Assembly (NCBI GenBank): GCA_027483645.1
Contig: JAIXUD010000010.1
Span: 250,001 to 314,000, forward strand
DNA length: 64,000 nucleotides
Direction of reading: 5' to 3'
Source: Sphingobacteriales bacterium
GTDB lineage: Bacteria > Bacteroidota > Bacteroidia > Chitinophagales > CAIOSU01
Of this stretch, positions 41,540 through 52,300 are shown piece by piece. Positions within the stretch are counted from its first letter, which is position 1. Each line of letters begins with the position of its first letter. A program made the translations under genes and the position numbers. A model generated the notes under the pieces. It was not told the origin of the DNA. It saw only the letters and a list, made by a program, of their open reading frames with translations, and did no database searches.

Positions 41540-41763
41540 TAAGCGGCCTTAACAACAGGGTGATTCATTCTTTGAGATGCATACAAAAGAGATGCTTTGA
41601 TATCATCTTCTTGCAAATCGGGCATCTCATCAAGAACTTCTTGCTGGGTTAGCCCATGGGCAAGCAAGTCCAGCACATCCGTAACTCGGATGCGCATGCC
41701 CCTTATACATGGCCTACCACCACATTGGGCGGGGTTGATAGTAATACGATCAAGTAATTCCAT
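41539..41763 (-). CDS. DUF433 antitoxin-like protein
   Basis: 74 residues from the ATG at 41763 (the ORF track uses an upstream TTG). The DUF433 signature is complete: ITINPAQCGGRPCIRGMRI, TDVLDLLAHGLTQQEVLDE, and MPDLQEDDIKASLLYAS. The fold is a small winged-helix-like DNA-binding unit (VapB-type). It is the partner of the downstream PIN-like protein and probably represses the pair, whose only promoter should be in the 29 bp between this gene and scoB or further upstream in the CoA-transferase operon. Confidence 0.9.
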   Translation of the reverse strand: MELLDRITINPAQCGGRPCIRGMRIRVTDVLDLLAHGLTQQEVLDEMPDLQEDDIKASLLYASQRMNHPVVKAA

Positions 41764-41792
41764 AATGAAAGATAACAATTACAAATCGAAAA

Positions 41793-42455
41793 TCAATCCA
41801 ACTTCATTTCCGGTATCTCTCCATCCACCAGCAATCTACCCGCGGTAGCTTTCACAATTTCTTCAACAGTTACGCCCGGCGCACGCTCAATGAGTTTAAA
41901 CCCGCCATCATCTGGCAGCACATCCACTACGGCCAATTCCGTCACAATACGCCTTACCACGCCCAAGCCGGTAATGGGTAACGAGCATTTTGGCAATAGC
42001 TTGCTTTCGCCTTCCTTGTTTTGGTGCATCATGGCCACGATGATGTTCTCCGTGCCTGCAACCAAATCCATGGCGCCGCCCATTCCTTTCACCATTTTGC
42101 CAGGTATCTTCCAGTTGGCAATGTCGCCGTTTTCCGATACTTCCATGGCACCGAGTACCGTCAAATCAATATGGCCGCCACGTATCATACCGAAGCTGAA
42201 TGCAGAATCGAAGAAGCTGCTACCGGGTAGGGTGGTTACGGTTTGCTTGCCAGCGTTGATTAGATCCGGGTCCACTTGATCTTCGTAAGGGAATGGGCCC
42301 ATACCCAGCAATCCGTTTTCGGAGTGCAAGGTAATATCAACCCCTTCGGGTATGTAATTGGCCACCAAGGTCGGAATGCCGATACCAAGGTTCACGTAGT
42401 ATCCATCCTTCAGCTCTTGGGCAATGCGTTTTGCTATTCCATTTTTATCCAACAT
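41793..42455 (-). CDS. scoB: 3-oxoacid (succinyl-CoA:acetoacetate) CoA-transferase subunit B
   Basis: A 220-residue beta subunit. It carries the catalytic Glu in [12 protein letters not shown], preceded by [18 protein letters not shown]. Other marks are [36 protein letters not shown] and [21 protein letters not shown]. With subunit A it moves CoA between succinate and acetoacetate (or related acids) through a glutamyl-CoA intermediate, in ketone-body, leucine or butyrate metabolism. The length is normal. It is downstream of scoA with a 125-bp gap holding a CTTTGTG-type repeat, which is unusual for the normally tight pair. Confidence 0.94.
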   Translation of the reverse strand: MLDKNGIAKRIAQELKDGYYVNLGIGIPTLVANYIPEGVDITLHSENGLLGMGPFPYEDQVDPDLINAGKQTVTTLPGSSFFDSAFSFGMIRGGHIDLTVLGAMEVSENGDIANWKIPGKMVKGMGGAMDLVAGTENIIVAMMHQNKEGESKLLPKCSLPITGLGVVRRIVTELAVVDVLPDDGGFKLIERAPGVTVEEIVKATAGRLLVDGEIPEMKLD

Positions 42456-42485
42456 GGGAAATCCAATTTGAAAGTGTGATGTGTT

Positions 42486-42575
42486 TTAACAACTAAGTGC
42501 ACTAAGGAAATTTCACTAAGGTCACTAAGTTGCTTTGTGTTCTTTGTGAATCCTTCTTTGCGCCCTTCGTGGTTC
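42486..42575. repeat. CACTAAG / CTTTGTG-type repeat between scoA and scoB
   Basis: Several imperfect units (CACTAAGG, TCACTAAG, then CTTTGTGTT, CTTTGTGAA, CCTTCGTGGTT) between the two subunit genes. Same style as 542-585 and 10886-10929. Confidence 0.6.
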
Positions 42576-42580
42576 AATTA

Positions 42581-43279
42581 TTATCCGCGCTTACGGATTG
42601 TTTTTTGTTCGATTCTCTTCTCATATGCAGTCCCTTGGAAAATGCGCTGCACAAATATCCCAGGTGTGTGTATCTCATTCGCATCCAACTCACCTGGCTG
42701 CACTAGTTCTTCTACTTCGGCAATGGTAACCTTTCCGGCTGTTGCCATCAAGGGGTTGAAGTTTCTAGCGGTAGCTTTGAAAACCAAGTTGCCCATGGTA
42801 TCGCCCTTCCAAGCTTTTACGATGGCAAAGTCGGCGGTGAGGCTCTCCTCTAGTATGAATTTCTTGCCGTTGTATTCGCGTACCTCTTTGCCTATGGCTA
42901 CTTCGGTGCCGAAGCCCGTGGCAGTATAAAAGGCAGGTATACCCGCACCACCGGCACGTATTTTTTCGGCAAGGGTGCCTTGTGGGGTCAGTTCTACTTC
43001 CAGTTCGCCGGCCAATAGTTGACGCTCAAACTCGGCGTTCTCGCCTACGTAGCTGCTAATCATTTTTTTTATCTGGCGGGTTTCGAGCAGCAAGCCGAGG
43101 CCAAAACCATCCACACCGGCATTGTTGCTGATGCAGGTAAGGCCCTTTACGCCTTTCTTTACCAGCGCGGTAATACTGTTCTCGGGTATGCCGCACAGCC
43201 CGAAACCGCCGAGCATAATGGTGGCATTATCAGGTATATCGTGTATCGCCTCATCGGCGTTTTGGAACACTTTCTTCAT
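42581..43279 (-). CDS. scoA: 3-oxoacid CoA-transferase subunit A
   Basis: A 232-residue alpha subunit. Motifs are [18 protein letters not shown] (CoA-binding GGFGLCG), [59 protein letters not shown] and [20 protein letters not shown]. The catalytic Glu is in subunit B, encoded just downstream. A TATCTTAG box (43304-43297) is 17 bp upstream of the ATG and resembles the -7 boxes of several other minus-strand genes here. Confidence 0.94.
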   Translation of the reverse strand: MKKVFQNADEAIHDIPDNATIMLGGFGLCGIPENSITALVKKGVKGLTCISNNAGVDGFGLGLLLETRQIKKMISSYVGENAEFERQLLAGELEVELTPQGTLAEKIRAGGAGIPAFYTATGFGTEVAIGKEVREYNGKKFILEESLTADFAIVKAWKGDTMGNLVFKATARNFNPLMATAGKVTIAEVEELVQPGELDANEIHTPGIFVQRIFQGTAYEKRIEQKTIRKRG

Positions 43280-43393
43280 AGCGGATGCATTTGCCGCTAA
43301 GATAGAAAGGTTAATTTGAAAATTGGGGATGGGAGGGGTGATTTGACAATGCCAATCGCCAACGCATTTATTAAGCGTAACCCATCAAAAAAC

Positions 43394-45787
43394 CTAGAAA
43401 CTTACCCGCATCTGTAAGGTAAAGTTACGGGGGGCTTCCAGTTTACCTGGGCGCGCCGCATACTCGTGGTTAGTAAGGTTTTTTACGATAAAGGCCAAGC
43501 GCAGAATATCGTTTACTTGATAGCCGAAGCGGATGTCGGTTACCCAATCTCCCTTTTGGTGGTCTTCTATGTATTGCGCGAAAGACTGATTGCCAGCCAC
43601 CCTATCAAGTGCTGTACGAAACACGCTGGGGATGTTCTCCGGGTAGCTGTTGTAATTTATGCTTACCCCAATAGAATACTTCTTGAAGGTAGCTTCCACG
43701 TCGCTTCTAAAAATATGTCGGCTCCTAAATAGCAGTAATGAATTAGCGGCCTCTTCAGCTGCTATACGGCTAAACATATCTTCAAAAAAACCTTTGAAGT
43801 CGTCTTTTAATTTTCCTTCCTCCGTATTCTGACGGGGGTAGGTGTAGGTATAACCGATAAGTGAGCGCAACATAACGGGGCCAATGGATCCACGGCTGCC
43901 AAAAGACACCTCATAACCCAAGATACGGGCATTATCTACGTTACTGGGCCTTAGTCCAAGGGCTAAACCACTGTTTATGCAGCTGTCGGCCTGCACCAAA
44001 ATTTGGCCCGTTTCGCGGTCGATAATGTTGCCGCACTCATCGAGTCCATTGCCGAGTACATAGGCATCAAATTGATACTCTACATAGTTTTCATACTCCA
44101 TCCAAAAAAGGCTGGCATCTACATAAGCAGCCCATTTGCCTATTTTAAGGGGTTGGTTAAATCCTATTTCGGCGCTCCACGCCCTTTCGGCTACTAGGGC
44201 AGGGTTGGGTACTATGAGTACCCCTTGGAAAAACTCCTGCCCAATGAAGCGCTCACCTATAGACGGTAAGCGATAGGCTTGACCCCACGACGCCCGAAGG
44301 AAAGTGGCCTTCCCCGCCTTGTAGTTTAGGCCAGCCCTAACTACCGGTATACCTGTTTCGAAAATAGTATCAACCGAGGTAAGCTCATAGCGCACGCCAC
44401 TAACTATTGAAAGGTTCTTATACTTATATTCCAACTGCCCATAAGCTGCAAAAGCGCGGTTTTTGCGCACTCCTTCATATAAGTTACTCACCGAGGTGCC
44501 AAAGGTAACTGGCGCACCGGTGGTAAATATCAAGGTGTTTTTCCAGTTGCGCTGGTATTGCGGTTCCATGTAAAGGGTATTGGCCGATGCATTACGGTCA
44601 TCACCGTTGCCCCTGCGCCATATATTTAGGTATCTACTGGCTATGGTAAAACGGTGGCCTTTGTCGTTTTTGTAAGAGAAGTGTGGGTCGAGCGCGGTAC
44701 GCACGTAGCGGTCGTTAGAGCCTTGCGCTATTTGGTAGGCAAACGTATCTAAGTCTTCCGAGATAAAAAACCTTCCACTCGTTTCTTGCATTACATTGCC
44801 ATTTAGTCCAAAATTGATATTCGGTTTTTTCGGCAAGGTGTAACGGGTTTTGAAGTTCCCCCTGAAACGGAATTCATCTGCTGTTTGCAGGTAGCTGTTT
44901 ACAAAATCAGCATTGGAGCCGATAATAACGTCAAAGTTCTTGATCTTACGCTGGTGGTTAATAAAGAAGCCCGAGAAGTTTGGCTGGCGGCCTGTCCACC
45001 AAATCAGTTCTTCGCGGGGTGGCTTGCCATATACACCTGCGTACATGCTGATGCTGGTAAATGGTTTTTCACTCTTGGGCCAAGCGGTGCGAACGTTTAT
45101 TACCCCGTTCAAAGCCGATGAGCCATATACTACCGATGAGGCTCCCTTGATTACCTCAATTTGTTCAACCGTTTCTAGTGGTACAAACTTAAGCTGGGCC
45201 TCGCCCAAATCAGCACTGGTTAAACTTATACCATCAGTAAGTACTGCGGTACGGCTGCCAATACCATAGCTATATGAGCTGCCGCCACGTATGCTTATCT
45301 GTCCATCCTGTATTTGAACGCCAGGTGTTTTGGCTACTATTTCACCTAAGTCGCGGCTATTGGTGTTGGTTACCAATGAGCGGCTCAGCACATCCATGCT
45401 TACGGTTTCCTCGGCTACTCTTTTCTCATATTGGCTTGATGATACTACCACTACATCCATCTCTTCGGCACTGGCGCGCAGCTGTATATTCATTTCCCTT
45501 ATCTGCCCAGCCTCTAGGGTTACGGTACGCTGCCTTATCTCATAGCCAATGTAACTGTATACTATTTTGTAGGTACCTGGGGGCAGGCTCATCTTGTACT
45601 TGCCATCAATATCGGTAGCTACCGCCTTGGTGCTATCGCTTAGTAGCACGTTTACGCCAACTATGGTTTCCTTAGTTTCATCATCTTTCACCACCCCATA
45701 AATGAGGGCGGGTTCTTGACCAAACATTTGAAGCGGAATGACGAAAAGGAAAAACAATGCAAACAGGGCTTGAATGCTCGGTTTCAT
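43394..45787 (-). CDS. TonB-dependent receptor with carboxypeptidase-like N-domain
   Basis: A 797-residue outer-membrane receptor. Signal peptide (QALFALFFLFVIPLQMFGQ); a CarboxypepD_reg-like beta-sandwich at ~25-115 (IYGVVKDDETKETIVGVNVLL, YKIVYSYIGYEIRQ); a plug at ~120-235 (TPGVQIQDGQISIRGGSSYSYG, VEQIEVIKGASSVVYGSSALNGVINV); and a ~550-residue barrel ending in the aromatic FTLQMRVSF. The plug closing motif GSSALNGVINVRT is classic. A TonB box is not distinct. Without a SusD neighbour it is more likely a metal, siderophore or cofactor transporter than a polysaccharide SusC. The substrate is unknown. A weak 7/8-bp GTTAG array (45791-45820) precedes the start, and a CACTTTTG box lies at 45830-45823. 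Confidence 0.9.
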   Translation of the reverse strand: MKPSIQALFALFFLFVIPLQMFGQEPALIYGVVKDDETKETIVGVNVLLSDSTKAVATDIDGKYKMSLPPGTYKIVYSYIGYEIRQRTVTLEAGQIREMNIQLRASAEEMDVVVVSSSQYEKRVAEETVSMDVLSRSLVTNTNSRDLGEIVAKTPGVQIQDGQISIRGGSSYSYGIGSRTAVLTDGISLTSADLGEAQLKFVPLETVEQIEVIKGASSVVYGSSALNGVINVRTAWPKSEKPFTSISMYAGVYGKPPREELIWWTGRQPNFSGFFINHQRKIKNFDVIIGSNADFVNSYLQTADEFRFRGNFKTRYTLPKKPNINFGLNGNVMQETSGRFFISEDLDTFAYQIAQGSNDRYVRTALDPHFSYKNDKGHRFTIASRYLNIWRRGNGDDRNASANTLYMEPQYQRNWKNTLIFTTGAPVTFGTSVSNLYEGVRKNRAFAAYGQLEYKYKNLSIVSGVRYELTSVDTIFETGIPVVRAGLNYKAGKATFLRASWGQAYRLPSIGERFIGQEFFQGVLIVPNPALVAERAWSAEIGFNQPLKIGKWAAYVDASLFWMEYENYVEYQFDAYVLGNGLDECGNIIDRETGQILVQADSCINSGLALGLRPSNVDNARILGYEVSFGSRGSIGPVMLRSLIGYTYTYPRQNTEEGKLKDDFKGFFEDMFSRIAAEEAANSLLLFRSRHIFRSDVEATFKKYSIGVSINYNSYPENIPSVFRTALDRVAGNQSFAQYIEDHQKGDWVTDIRFGYQVNDILRLAFIVKNLTNHEYAARPGKLEAPRNFTLQMRVSF

Positions 45788-45790
45788 AGG

Positions 45791-45820
45791 TAGGGGTAGT
45801 TAGTCGGTTAGTTAGCAGGT
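45791..45820. repeat. Weak GTTAG-type array upstream of a TonB receptor
   Basis: TAGTTAG TCGGTTAG TTAGCAGG, loosely periodic at 7-8 bp, between the receptor ATG and its -7 candidate. Possibly related to the TCNGTTAA family. Confidence 0.4.
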
Positions 45821-45981
45821 AGCAAAAGTGTGTAAATTAATCGCAAAAATTGTTCTTAGTCTTTTAAGCTATTATTAAATCAGTTGTTTTTCGGGAATTA
45901 AGTTAAGAAAAATACCAAGCAACACGCATTTTCCGTGGTTTAGTCATAACTTTTCCCGTACCTTTTATCAACTTCGTGCTT

Positions 45982-46788
45982 ATGAATCACCTCCTCGCTT
46001 CAATAATCTGCCTAAGCTGCTATTTACAAACCACAACGGTAACAGCCCAGATGCTGCCTGTACCGGGCCATTCTCACAACGACTACGAGCGTGAACGCCC
46101 GCTAATAGAAGCTTTGGAGCTAGGCTATCGCAGTATTGAAGTGGATATATACTTGCATAAGAGCCAGCTAAGGGTATCGCATGAGCCATTTATGCTCGAT
46201 GGCCAACCAACCTTACAGGAGCTATACTTGGAGCCGCTGCTAAAAATTACCCGTACCGAAGCAGCCAAATATGGTCTGGATAGCCTAAGGCCCTTAATCA
46301 TCATGATTGACTTCAAAACCGATGGAGAAAAAACCTATCAGGCATTGAAGCCTGTTTTGGAGCGATATAAAGAAATGCTTACGGTTACTGGCGAAGGTGC
46401 CAAGAAAGGTTATGTGCACATCCTCATATCTGGTGAAAAACCTTATGCTACAGTAAGCAAAGAAACCACCCGATTGGTAAGCCTGGACTACAAGTTTGAT
46501 TTTTGCCGAGAGCATGCTGGCGATGCTTTTATTTCTCGAGCTAGTGATACCTACAAAGCTTACTTTACTTGGAACGGAAAAGGCGAAATACCATGGAAAG
46601 AACTAGTAATGCTGGAAGAGCTAGTGACCCTAGCACACACCGAAGGCCGTCAAATACGGTTTTGGAACGTACCTGAAACGCCCGAACTCTGGAAAACCTT
46701 TTTGGATATGGGTGTCGACTGGATTCATGTAGATGACATTAAAGCGTTTCAAGCGTTTTATGTGGAGTGGGTGGCTAAGAGACCATAG
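45982..46788 (+). CDS. Secreted PI-PLC/GDPD-like phosphodiesterase (AIM6-type)
   Basis: About 268 residues with a signal peptide (LLASIICLSCYLQTTTVTAQ) and a TIM-barrel of the phosphatidylinositol-specific phospholipase C/glycerophosphodiesterase superfamily. Marks are VPGHSHNDYERERPLIEAL (catalytic His and Asn-Asp), GYRSIEVDIYLHKSQLRVSHE (metal-binding Glu-Asp and second His), PLIIMIDFKTDGEKTYQAL, and a C-terminal IRFWNVPETPELWKTFLDMG. The SHNDY form is that of the AIM6-like subgroup, whose substrate is not established. The ORF-track GTG start is two codons upstream; ATG 45982 is preferred. A TACCTTTT box is at about 45960-45967. Divergent from the TonB receptor. Confidence 0.82.
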   Translation: MNHLLASIICLSCYLQTTTVTAQMLPVPGHSHNDYERERPLIEALELGYRSIEVDIYLHKSQLRVSHEPFMLDGQPTLQELYLEPLLKITRTEAAKYGLDSLRPLIIMIDFKTDGEKTYQALKPVLERYKEMLTVTGEGAKKGYVHILISGEKPYATVSKETTRLVSLDYKFDFCREHAGDAFISRASDTYKAYFTWNGKGEIPWKELVMLEELVTLAHTEGRQIRFWNVPETPELWKTFLDMGVDWIHVDDIKAFQAFYVEWVAKRP

Positions 46789-46818
46789 AGCAAGGACACA
46801 CCATGTGTGCTGCAGATA

Positions 46819-46858
46819 ATGTGCTGAAGTACCAATTTGCTGATGTGCTGATGTGCTA
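46819..46858. repeat. TGTGCTGA octamer array
   Basis: GTGCTGA, then GCTGATGT GCTGATGT GCT in 8-bp register, in the gap between the PLC-like gene and the TonB operon. The region 46789-47024 holds nothing else recognisable. Confidence 0.6.
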
Positions 46859-47024
46859 GCAATAATGGGCTGGGCAGCAACTGTTGCCCTACAGCATTCC
46901 CCTTGTTGCCAGTGAATTTAAATTCCGTCGAAAATACCCGCTAATGTGGACAAACCCTCCACGAACATTCCATGAATTCTGCCTAATTTCACCAACTGAT
47001 TTTTTTAGCGCTGAATTTCACTAT

Positions 47025-49307
47025 ATGTTATATAAAATTTGGGTTGCCGTATTGCTCGTTATTGGCATAGCAACTATGGCAGTTGCCCAGGATAATGGAA
47101 CCATCCGCGGAACGGTGTTTGATAAAGACAATGGCGAGCCGATGATTTTTACCACCGTATCAGTACAAGGTACCACCCTTGGCACCACGACGGATATCAA
47201 TGGTTTTTACGCCATCCCAAATGTGCCGTTGGGTACCTACACCTTAACCAGTACCAATATTGGGTACGATACCATGTCGGTGGAGATTAGCATTTCACGC
47301 AATGGCCAAATTGTATCCCAAAACCTATACATTGCTCCCGTAAACATTCAACTGGGCACGGTAAACGTGTCGGCCGAGCGGGAGAAAAAACAGACCGAGG
47401 TAGAGGTGTCGCAAGTGCGGGTTACCACCAAAGAGATAAGCCAAATACCGTCAGTTGGCGGCGAGCCCGATATTGCGCAGTACCTGCAAATTATGCCAGG
47501 CGTGGTTTTCACGGGCGACCAAGGCGGCCAGTTATACATCCGCGGTGGCTCATCAGTACAGACCCGCGTATTGCTAGATGGCTTGTTAATTTACAATCCT
47601 TTCCACTCCATCGGTCTATTCTCGGTATTTGAGACTGACATCATCAGGAACGTTGACATCAGCACCGGCGGCTTTGGTGCCCAGCACGGCGGCAGGCTAT
47701 CGGCGGTGATGGATGTGCGTATGCAAGATGGCAACAAAAGGCGCATAGCGGGCAAAGTGGGCCTTAGCCCATTCCTTACCAAGTTTATATTGGAAGGCCC
47801 GTTGGTAAAACAAAAAGACAATGGCAGTAGCTTAACGTTTGTATTATCAGGCCGCTATTCTTACCTTGACAAAACATCTAAAGCGCTCTACCCTTATGTA
47901 GAAGGCGATAATGGTATCCCGTTCTCTTTTGGCGACTTTTATGGTAAGCTGGCTTACAACGGTGGCAATGGTTCCAAGATTACGGTATTCGGTTTCAACT
48001 TTAATGATAACGCCAACTTTCAAGGCATTGCCAACTATAAGTGGAACTCCTTTGGTATCGGTACCAACTTCGTTTTGGTGCCTGGTGGCTCAAACCTGAT
48101 TATGAATGGTACGGTAGGCTATACCAACTACAAGATAGCCCTACAAGAAGCGGAAGACCGCCCAAGGGAGAGCGAGGTAGGTGGCCTAAACGTAAACATG
48201 AACTTCACTTACTTCATCAGTAACGGTGAGTTCAACTATGGCTTGAATGTAAACTCCTTTAAAACGGATTATCGCTTCTTTAACAACAGCGGCCAAATTG
48301 CCAGCGAACTGCAAAATACTACCGAAATGGGCTTGTATTTCCGTTTCCGTAAGGTAATTGCCAAGAAGTTGGTGCTTGACCCGAGCATCCGTTTCGATTA
48401 CTACGCGTCGCTCGCCAATATCTCTGTGGAGCCTAGATTGGGCCTAAAATATAATGTGGCTGACTTTTTTCGTTTGAAAGCTGCCGGTGGCCTTTATTCC
48501 CAAAACCTCATCAGTAGCCGCGCCGATAGGGATGTGGTGGATTTATTCAACGGCTTCTTATCTGGCCCAGAAGAGGAGCTGATGCGCCCTGATGGCAGCG
48601 AAGCCAACCATAAACTGCAAAAAGCTTGGCACGGTATTTTCGGTTTCGAGGCCGACCTTACTTCTAAACTTGAGTTGAATGTAGAAGGCTATTACAAGGC
48701 ATTTACCCAATTAATAAGCATTAATCGTAACAAAGTTTTTGCAAACGAACCCAATTTTATGCTGGAGACTGGAGAAGCTTATGGTGTTGACTTTATGCTG
48801 AAGTACCAGAACAAAGGCCTATTTCTATACGGTACCTACTCACTGGCTTGGGTAACCCGCTTTGATGGGGAGCAAACCTACTACCCGCACTACGACCGCA
48901 GGCACAATGCCAACTTTGTGGCAAGCTATAGCTTTGGCAAGGGCCGCACTTGGCAGGCTAGTGCCCGTTACAACATTGGTACAGGCTTTCCGTTTACCCG
49001 CACCCAAGCGTTTTATGAAGAGGTTGAATTTAACAATGGCGTAAATACCGACTACACCACTAGCAACGGCAATTTAGGTATTGTATATGAAGAAAAGCTG
49101 AACGCAGGTAGGTTGCCGGCCTACCATAGGCTTGATTTGTCCATCAAAAAAGAAATTCCGTTGGGCAAAAATACCCTAATGGATGTATCTGCAAGTGTTA
49201 CCAATGCTTACAATCGTCAAAACATTTTCTACTTCGATAGGGTAAGATATACCCGTGTAAACCAGCTCCCCATACTACCTAGCCTGGCAATATCGTTATC
49301 CTTTTGA
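47025..49307 (+). CDS. TonB-dependent receptor with carboxypeptidase-like N-domain
   Basis: About 760 residues from ATG 47025, which gives a good signal peptide (LYKIWVAVLLVIGIATMAVAQ). The ORF track starts 47 codons earlier without one. A CarboxypepD_reg-like domain (GTIRGTVFDKDNGEPMIFTTV, GTYTLTSTNIGYDTM) is followed by a plug (PDIAQYLQIMPGVVF, GQLYIRGGSSVQTRVLLDG, VDISTGGFGAQHGGRLSAVMDV) and a long barrel ending in the aromatic SLAISLSF. It is first in a three-gene operon with a giant TPR protein (25-bp gap) and a second barrel. That conserved-looking arrangement suggests a joint role in uptake or envelope assembly (inference). The substrate is unknown. Confidence 0.88.
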   Translation: MLYKIWVAVLLVIGIATMAVAQDNGTIRGTVFDKDNGEPMIFTTVSVQGTTLGTTTDINGFYAIPNVPLGTYTLTSTNIGYDTMSVEISISRNGQIVSQNLYIAPVNIQLGTVNVSAEREKKQTEVEVSQVRVTTKEISQIPSVGGEPDIAQYLQIMPGVVFTGDQGGQLYIRGGSSVQTRVLLDGLLIYNPFHSIGLFSVFETDIIRNVDISTGGFGAQHGGRLSAVMDVRMQDGNKRRIAGKVGLSPFLTKFILEGPLVKQKDNGSSLTFVLSGRYSYLDKTSKALYPYVEGDNGIPFSFGDFYGKLAYNGGNGSKITVFGFNFNDNANFQGIANYKWNSFGIGTNFVLVPGGSNLIMNGTVGYTNYKIALQEAEDRPRESEVGGLNVNMNFTYFISNGEFNYGLNVNSFKTDYRFFNNSGQIASELQNTTEMGLYFRFRKVIAKKLVLDPSIRFDYYASLANISVEPRLGLKYNVADFFRLKAAGGLYSQNLISSRADRDVVDLFNGFLSGPEEELMRPDGSEANHKLQKAWHGIFGFEADLTSKLELNVEGYYKAFTQLISINRNKVFANEPNFMLETGEAYGVDFMLKYQNKGLFLYGTYSLAWVTRFDGEQTYYPHYDRRHNANFVASYSFGKGRTWQASARYNIGTGFPFTRTQAFYEEVEFNNGVNTDYTTSNGNLGIVYEEKLNAGRLPAYHRLDLSIKKEIPLGKNTLMDVSASVTNAYNRQNIFYFDRVRYTRVNQLPILPSLAISLSF

Positions 49308-49332
49308 TTTTGTGAACTAAACTGAGGCTATT

Positions 49333-52300
49333 GTGAAGAGACTTCTGTTATTACTATTCGTGTTGGGTTCACTATTAGCCACAACCGCAGTGAAGGCCCA
49401 ACAAAGCACCGTGTATAAAGACCCTTGGGCTATGTACAACGAGGCTATCCAATTTTTCGACCAGCAGAACTACGAATCAGCCCAGCGGTTACTGCGCGAA
49501 TACAACAATTATAAAGTTACCGCTTACGATATACCAAACGGCACCGCACGCAGCCACGCCCAGTTTTTGATTGCTGTGTGCGCCATGGAACTCTTCCAGC
49601 CCGATGCAGAGAAACTGCTGCTTGACTATATATATAGTACCCCCTACGAAAACCCAGATAGGCGAATGGCTTATTATCACTTGGGCCGCTACCACTTTAG
49701 GGAGAAAAACTACAAAGAATCAATAAAATACTTTAAGGAGATAAGTACCGGCGACCTAAGCCGGGCCGAAACGGATGAGTACCGCTTTATGATGGCCTAT
49801 TCTCATTTCTTCAACAAGGATTTCAACCAGGCTTATCCGCTTTTTAAGCAAACTAGAAATGTAAATAACAAATACTACTACGCGAGTAATTATTACTATG
49901 GCTACATTGCCTTCACCAAAGGCGATGTGGATGAGGCGTTGGCTAGTTTTGAGAAGGTAAAAGAGAGCAAAACGTACGAGAAAATTATCCCGTTTTACAT
50001 AGCACAAATCCGTTTCCGCAAGGGGCAATATAAAGAGGTGATAGCCTACTTAAGCCCCATTATTAACGATACCAAGCTGAGCAACTTTGCGGAGCTGAAT
50101 CTTACCCTTGGCCAGAGCTACTTTGAGCTGGAGCAATATCCCAATGCCATTAAGTACATTGAGATATACAAAGATAAGAGCCGCACCCTACAAAAGGGCG
50201 AGCTATATCAGTTGGGCTATGCCTATTACCAAACCGGCGATTGCAAAAACTCCATTGCCAACCTTACCCAGCTTGCCGACCTAAAAGATACCGTTGGTCA
50301 AAATGCCTTATATCTGTTAGGTGATTGCTACCTAAAAACTGGCAACAAACTGAACGCTCGCAGTGCTTTCCAAAAAGCGGCATCGTTCAACTTTGACCCT
50401 GTGATTACCGAGAATGCCCGCTTTAGCTATGCCAAACTGAGCTACGAAGCCGGCTTGGACAACGAGGCGGTTACTGCTTTGGAAGCCTTTATTAAAGAGT
50501 ACCCAAAATCGAAATACGGAAACGAAGCCCGAACCTTGCTATCGGAATTGCTCATTTCATCAAGCGATTATGAGAAGGCGTTGGCCATTATTCAAGGCAT
50601 ACCCGACCAGAACCCACAGGTAAAAAAGGCATCGCAAGTGGTGGCCTTCAATCGTGGGGTACAGTTATACAATCAGCAGCAGTATGATGAGGCCATCAAA
50701 CACTTCGACCTTTCTTTGAAAAACCCCATAGTACCTAAGTTTAAGGCGATGGCCTACTACTGGAAAGGCGAGTCACACTTTGTGCTGGGTGAGTTTGAGA
50801 AAGCAGGCTGGCAGTATTCCAACTTCAACGGCATTGCTTCCACTGCAGAGCTTGATAATGCCGAATGGTACCGCATCAGCGGAAATTATGGGTTGGGTTA
50901 TGCTTTTTTGAAACAAGGCCGCTATCAAGATGCGACCATCTACTTCGAGAAAGCTGTGGCTGAGGCACGCAAAAGCAGCAATCCAGAAGTACAGAAACGC
51001 ATATTGACGGATGCCATATTGCGAAACGGCGATAGTTACTACCTCCTGAAGAATTACCCTAAAGCCATCGACAACTATGATGAGATATACACCCGCAATG
51101 CAACAGGTAAGGATTATGCTATGTTCCAGAAGGGGCTGATACAGGGCTTGCAAGGGAACTATGATGGCAAGGTGAGCACCATGATTGAAATGCACAGGTT
51201 GTTTCCTAACTCCTCTTATGCTGATGATGCATTGTTTGAAGCGGCCAACACCAACCTAGAGCAAGGAAAAAATGCCACCGCCATCGGCCAGTACCAAAAG
51301 TTGCTAAAAGATTACCCTAGCTCAGCTTACAAAGTAGAAGCTTACATGAAGCTCGGCTTGGTGTTCTTTAATGATAAGGACTACAAAAAATCCCTCGAAA
51401 GCTACGAGAGGGTGCTGCAATTGGCACCCAATACTTCTATGAGCAAAGAGGCTTTTGCCGGTATACAAGAGATTGCCATTGCCACGGGCGATAAAAGCAT
51501 TGTGCTGAACATCATGAAGAAGTACAACGTGCAAGTGGACGAGGCGGATGAGTTGAACTACCGCATCGCCGAAAACCAGTTCATCCAAAAGAACTATGCC
51601 CAAGCCATTAAGTTGTTTAATGAGTATTTGATTGGTTTCAGCAAAGGCGCTTATGCACTCAATGCCCACTATTACCGTGGCGATAGCTACTATGAGTTGA
51701 ACAAATTCACCGACGCATTGCCAGATTATGAAGCGGTAATTGACTTAGCGCCGAATCACTTCTTGGAGCCTGCTTTGGCTAAAGCATCGTGGATAGCTTA
51801 TTACAAGGCTAGGGATTATGAGAAATCTTACACCTTGTTTAAGAAGCTGTTAGAGAATACACAGGATAAGCAGAATGTATTTGCTGCCAATCTGGGCCTA
51901 ATGCGTACCACTTACCACTTGGAAAAATTCAGCGAAACGGAGAAGTATGCTAGCACGCTGCTTTCAAGTGGCCAGGCAAGCCCGCAGGAAGTGTTTGAAG
52001 CCGACTACTATTTGGGTAAAATCGCCTTCGACAATAAGAACTACACGAAGGCTGAAATCCACTTGAAGAAAATTGAGGACAAGGACAACATTGAAGGCAC
52101 TGATGCCATGTATATGCTGGCGTATATACTGTATGCCAATGGCAGCTACGATAAGTCGATTGAGAAAGCTTATGAGGTGATAAACAAACGCGGCGGTTAT
52201 GAAGAGCAGGTAATACGCAGCTACATATTACTGGGCGAAAACTACTTTAAGAAGGGTAACAACTTCCAAGCGAAGAGCACGCTGCAAAGTATTATTGACA

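Noticed and set aside
41207-41763. Anti-phage defence island
   Set aside because: Only a small DUF433/DUF5615 pair is present; no restriction, retron, CBASS or other defence genes were seen nearby.
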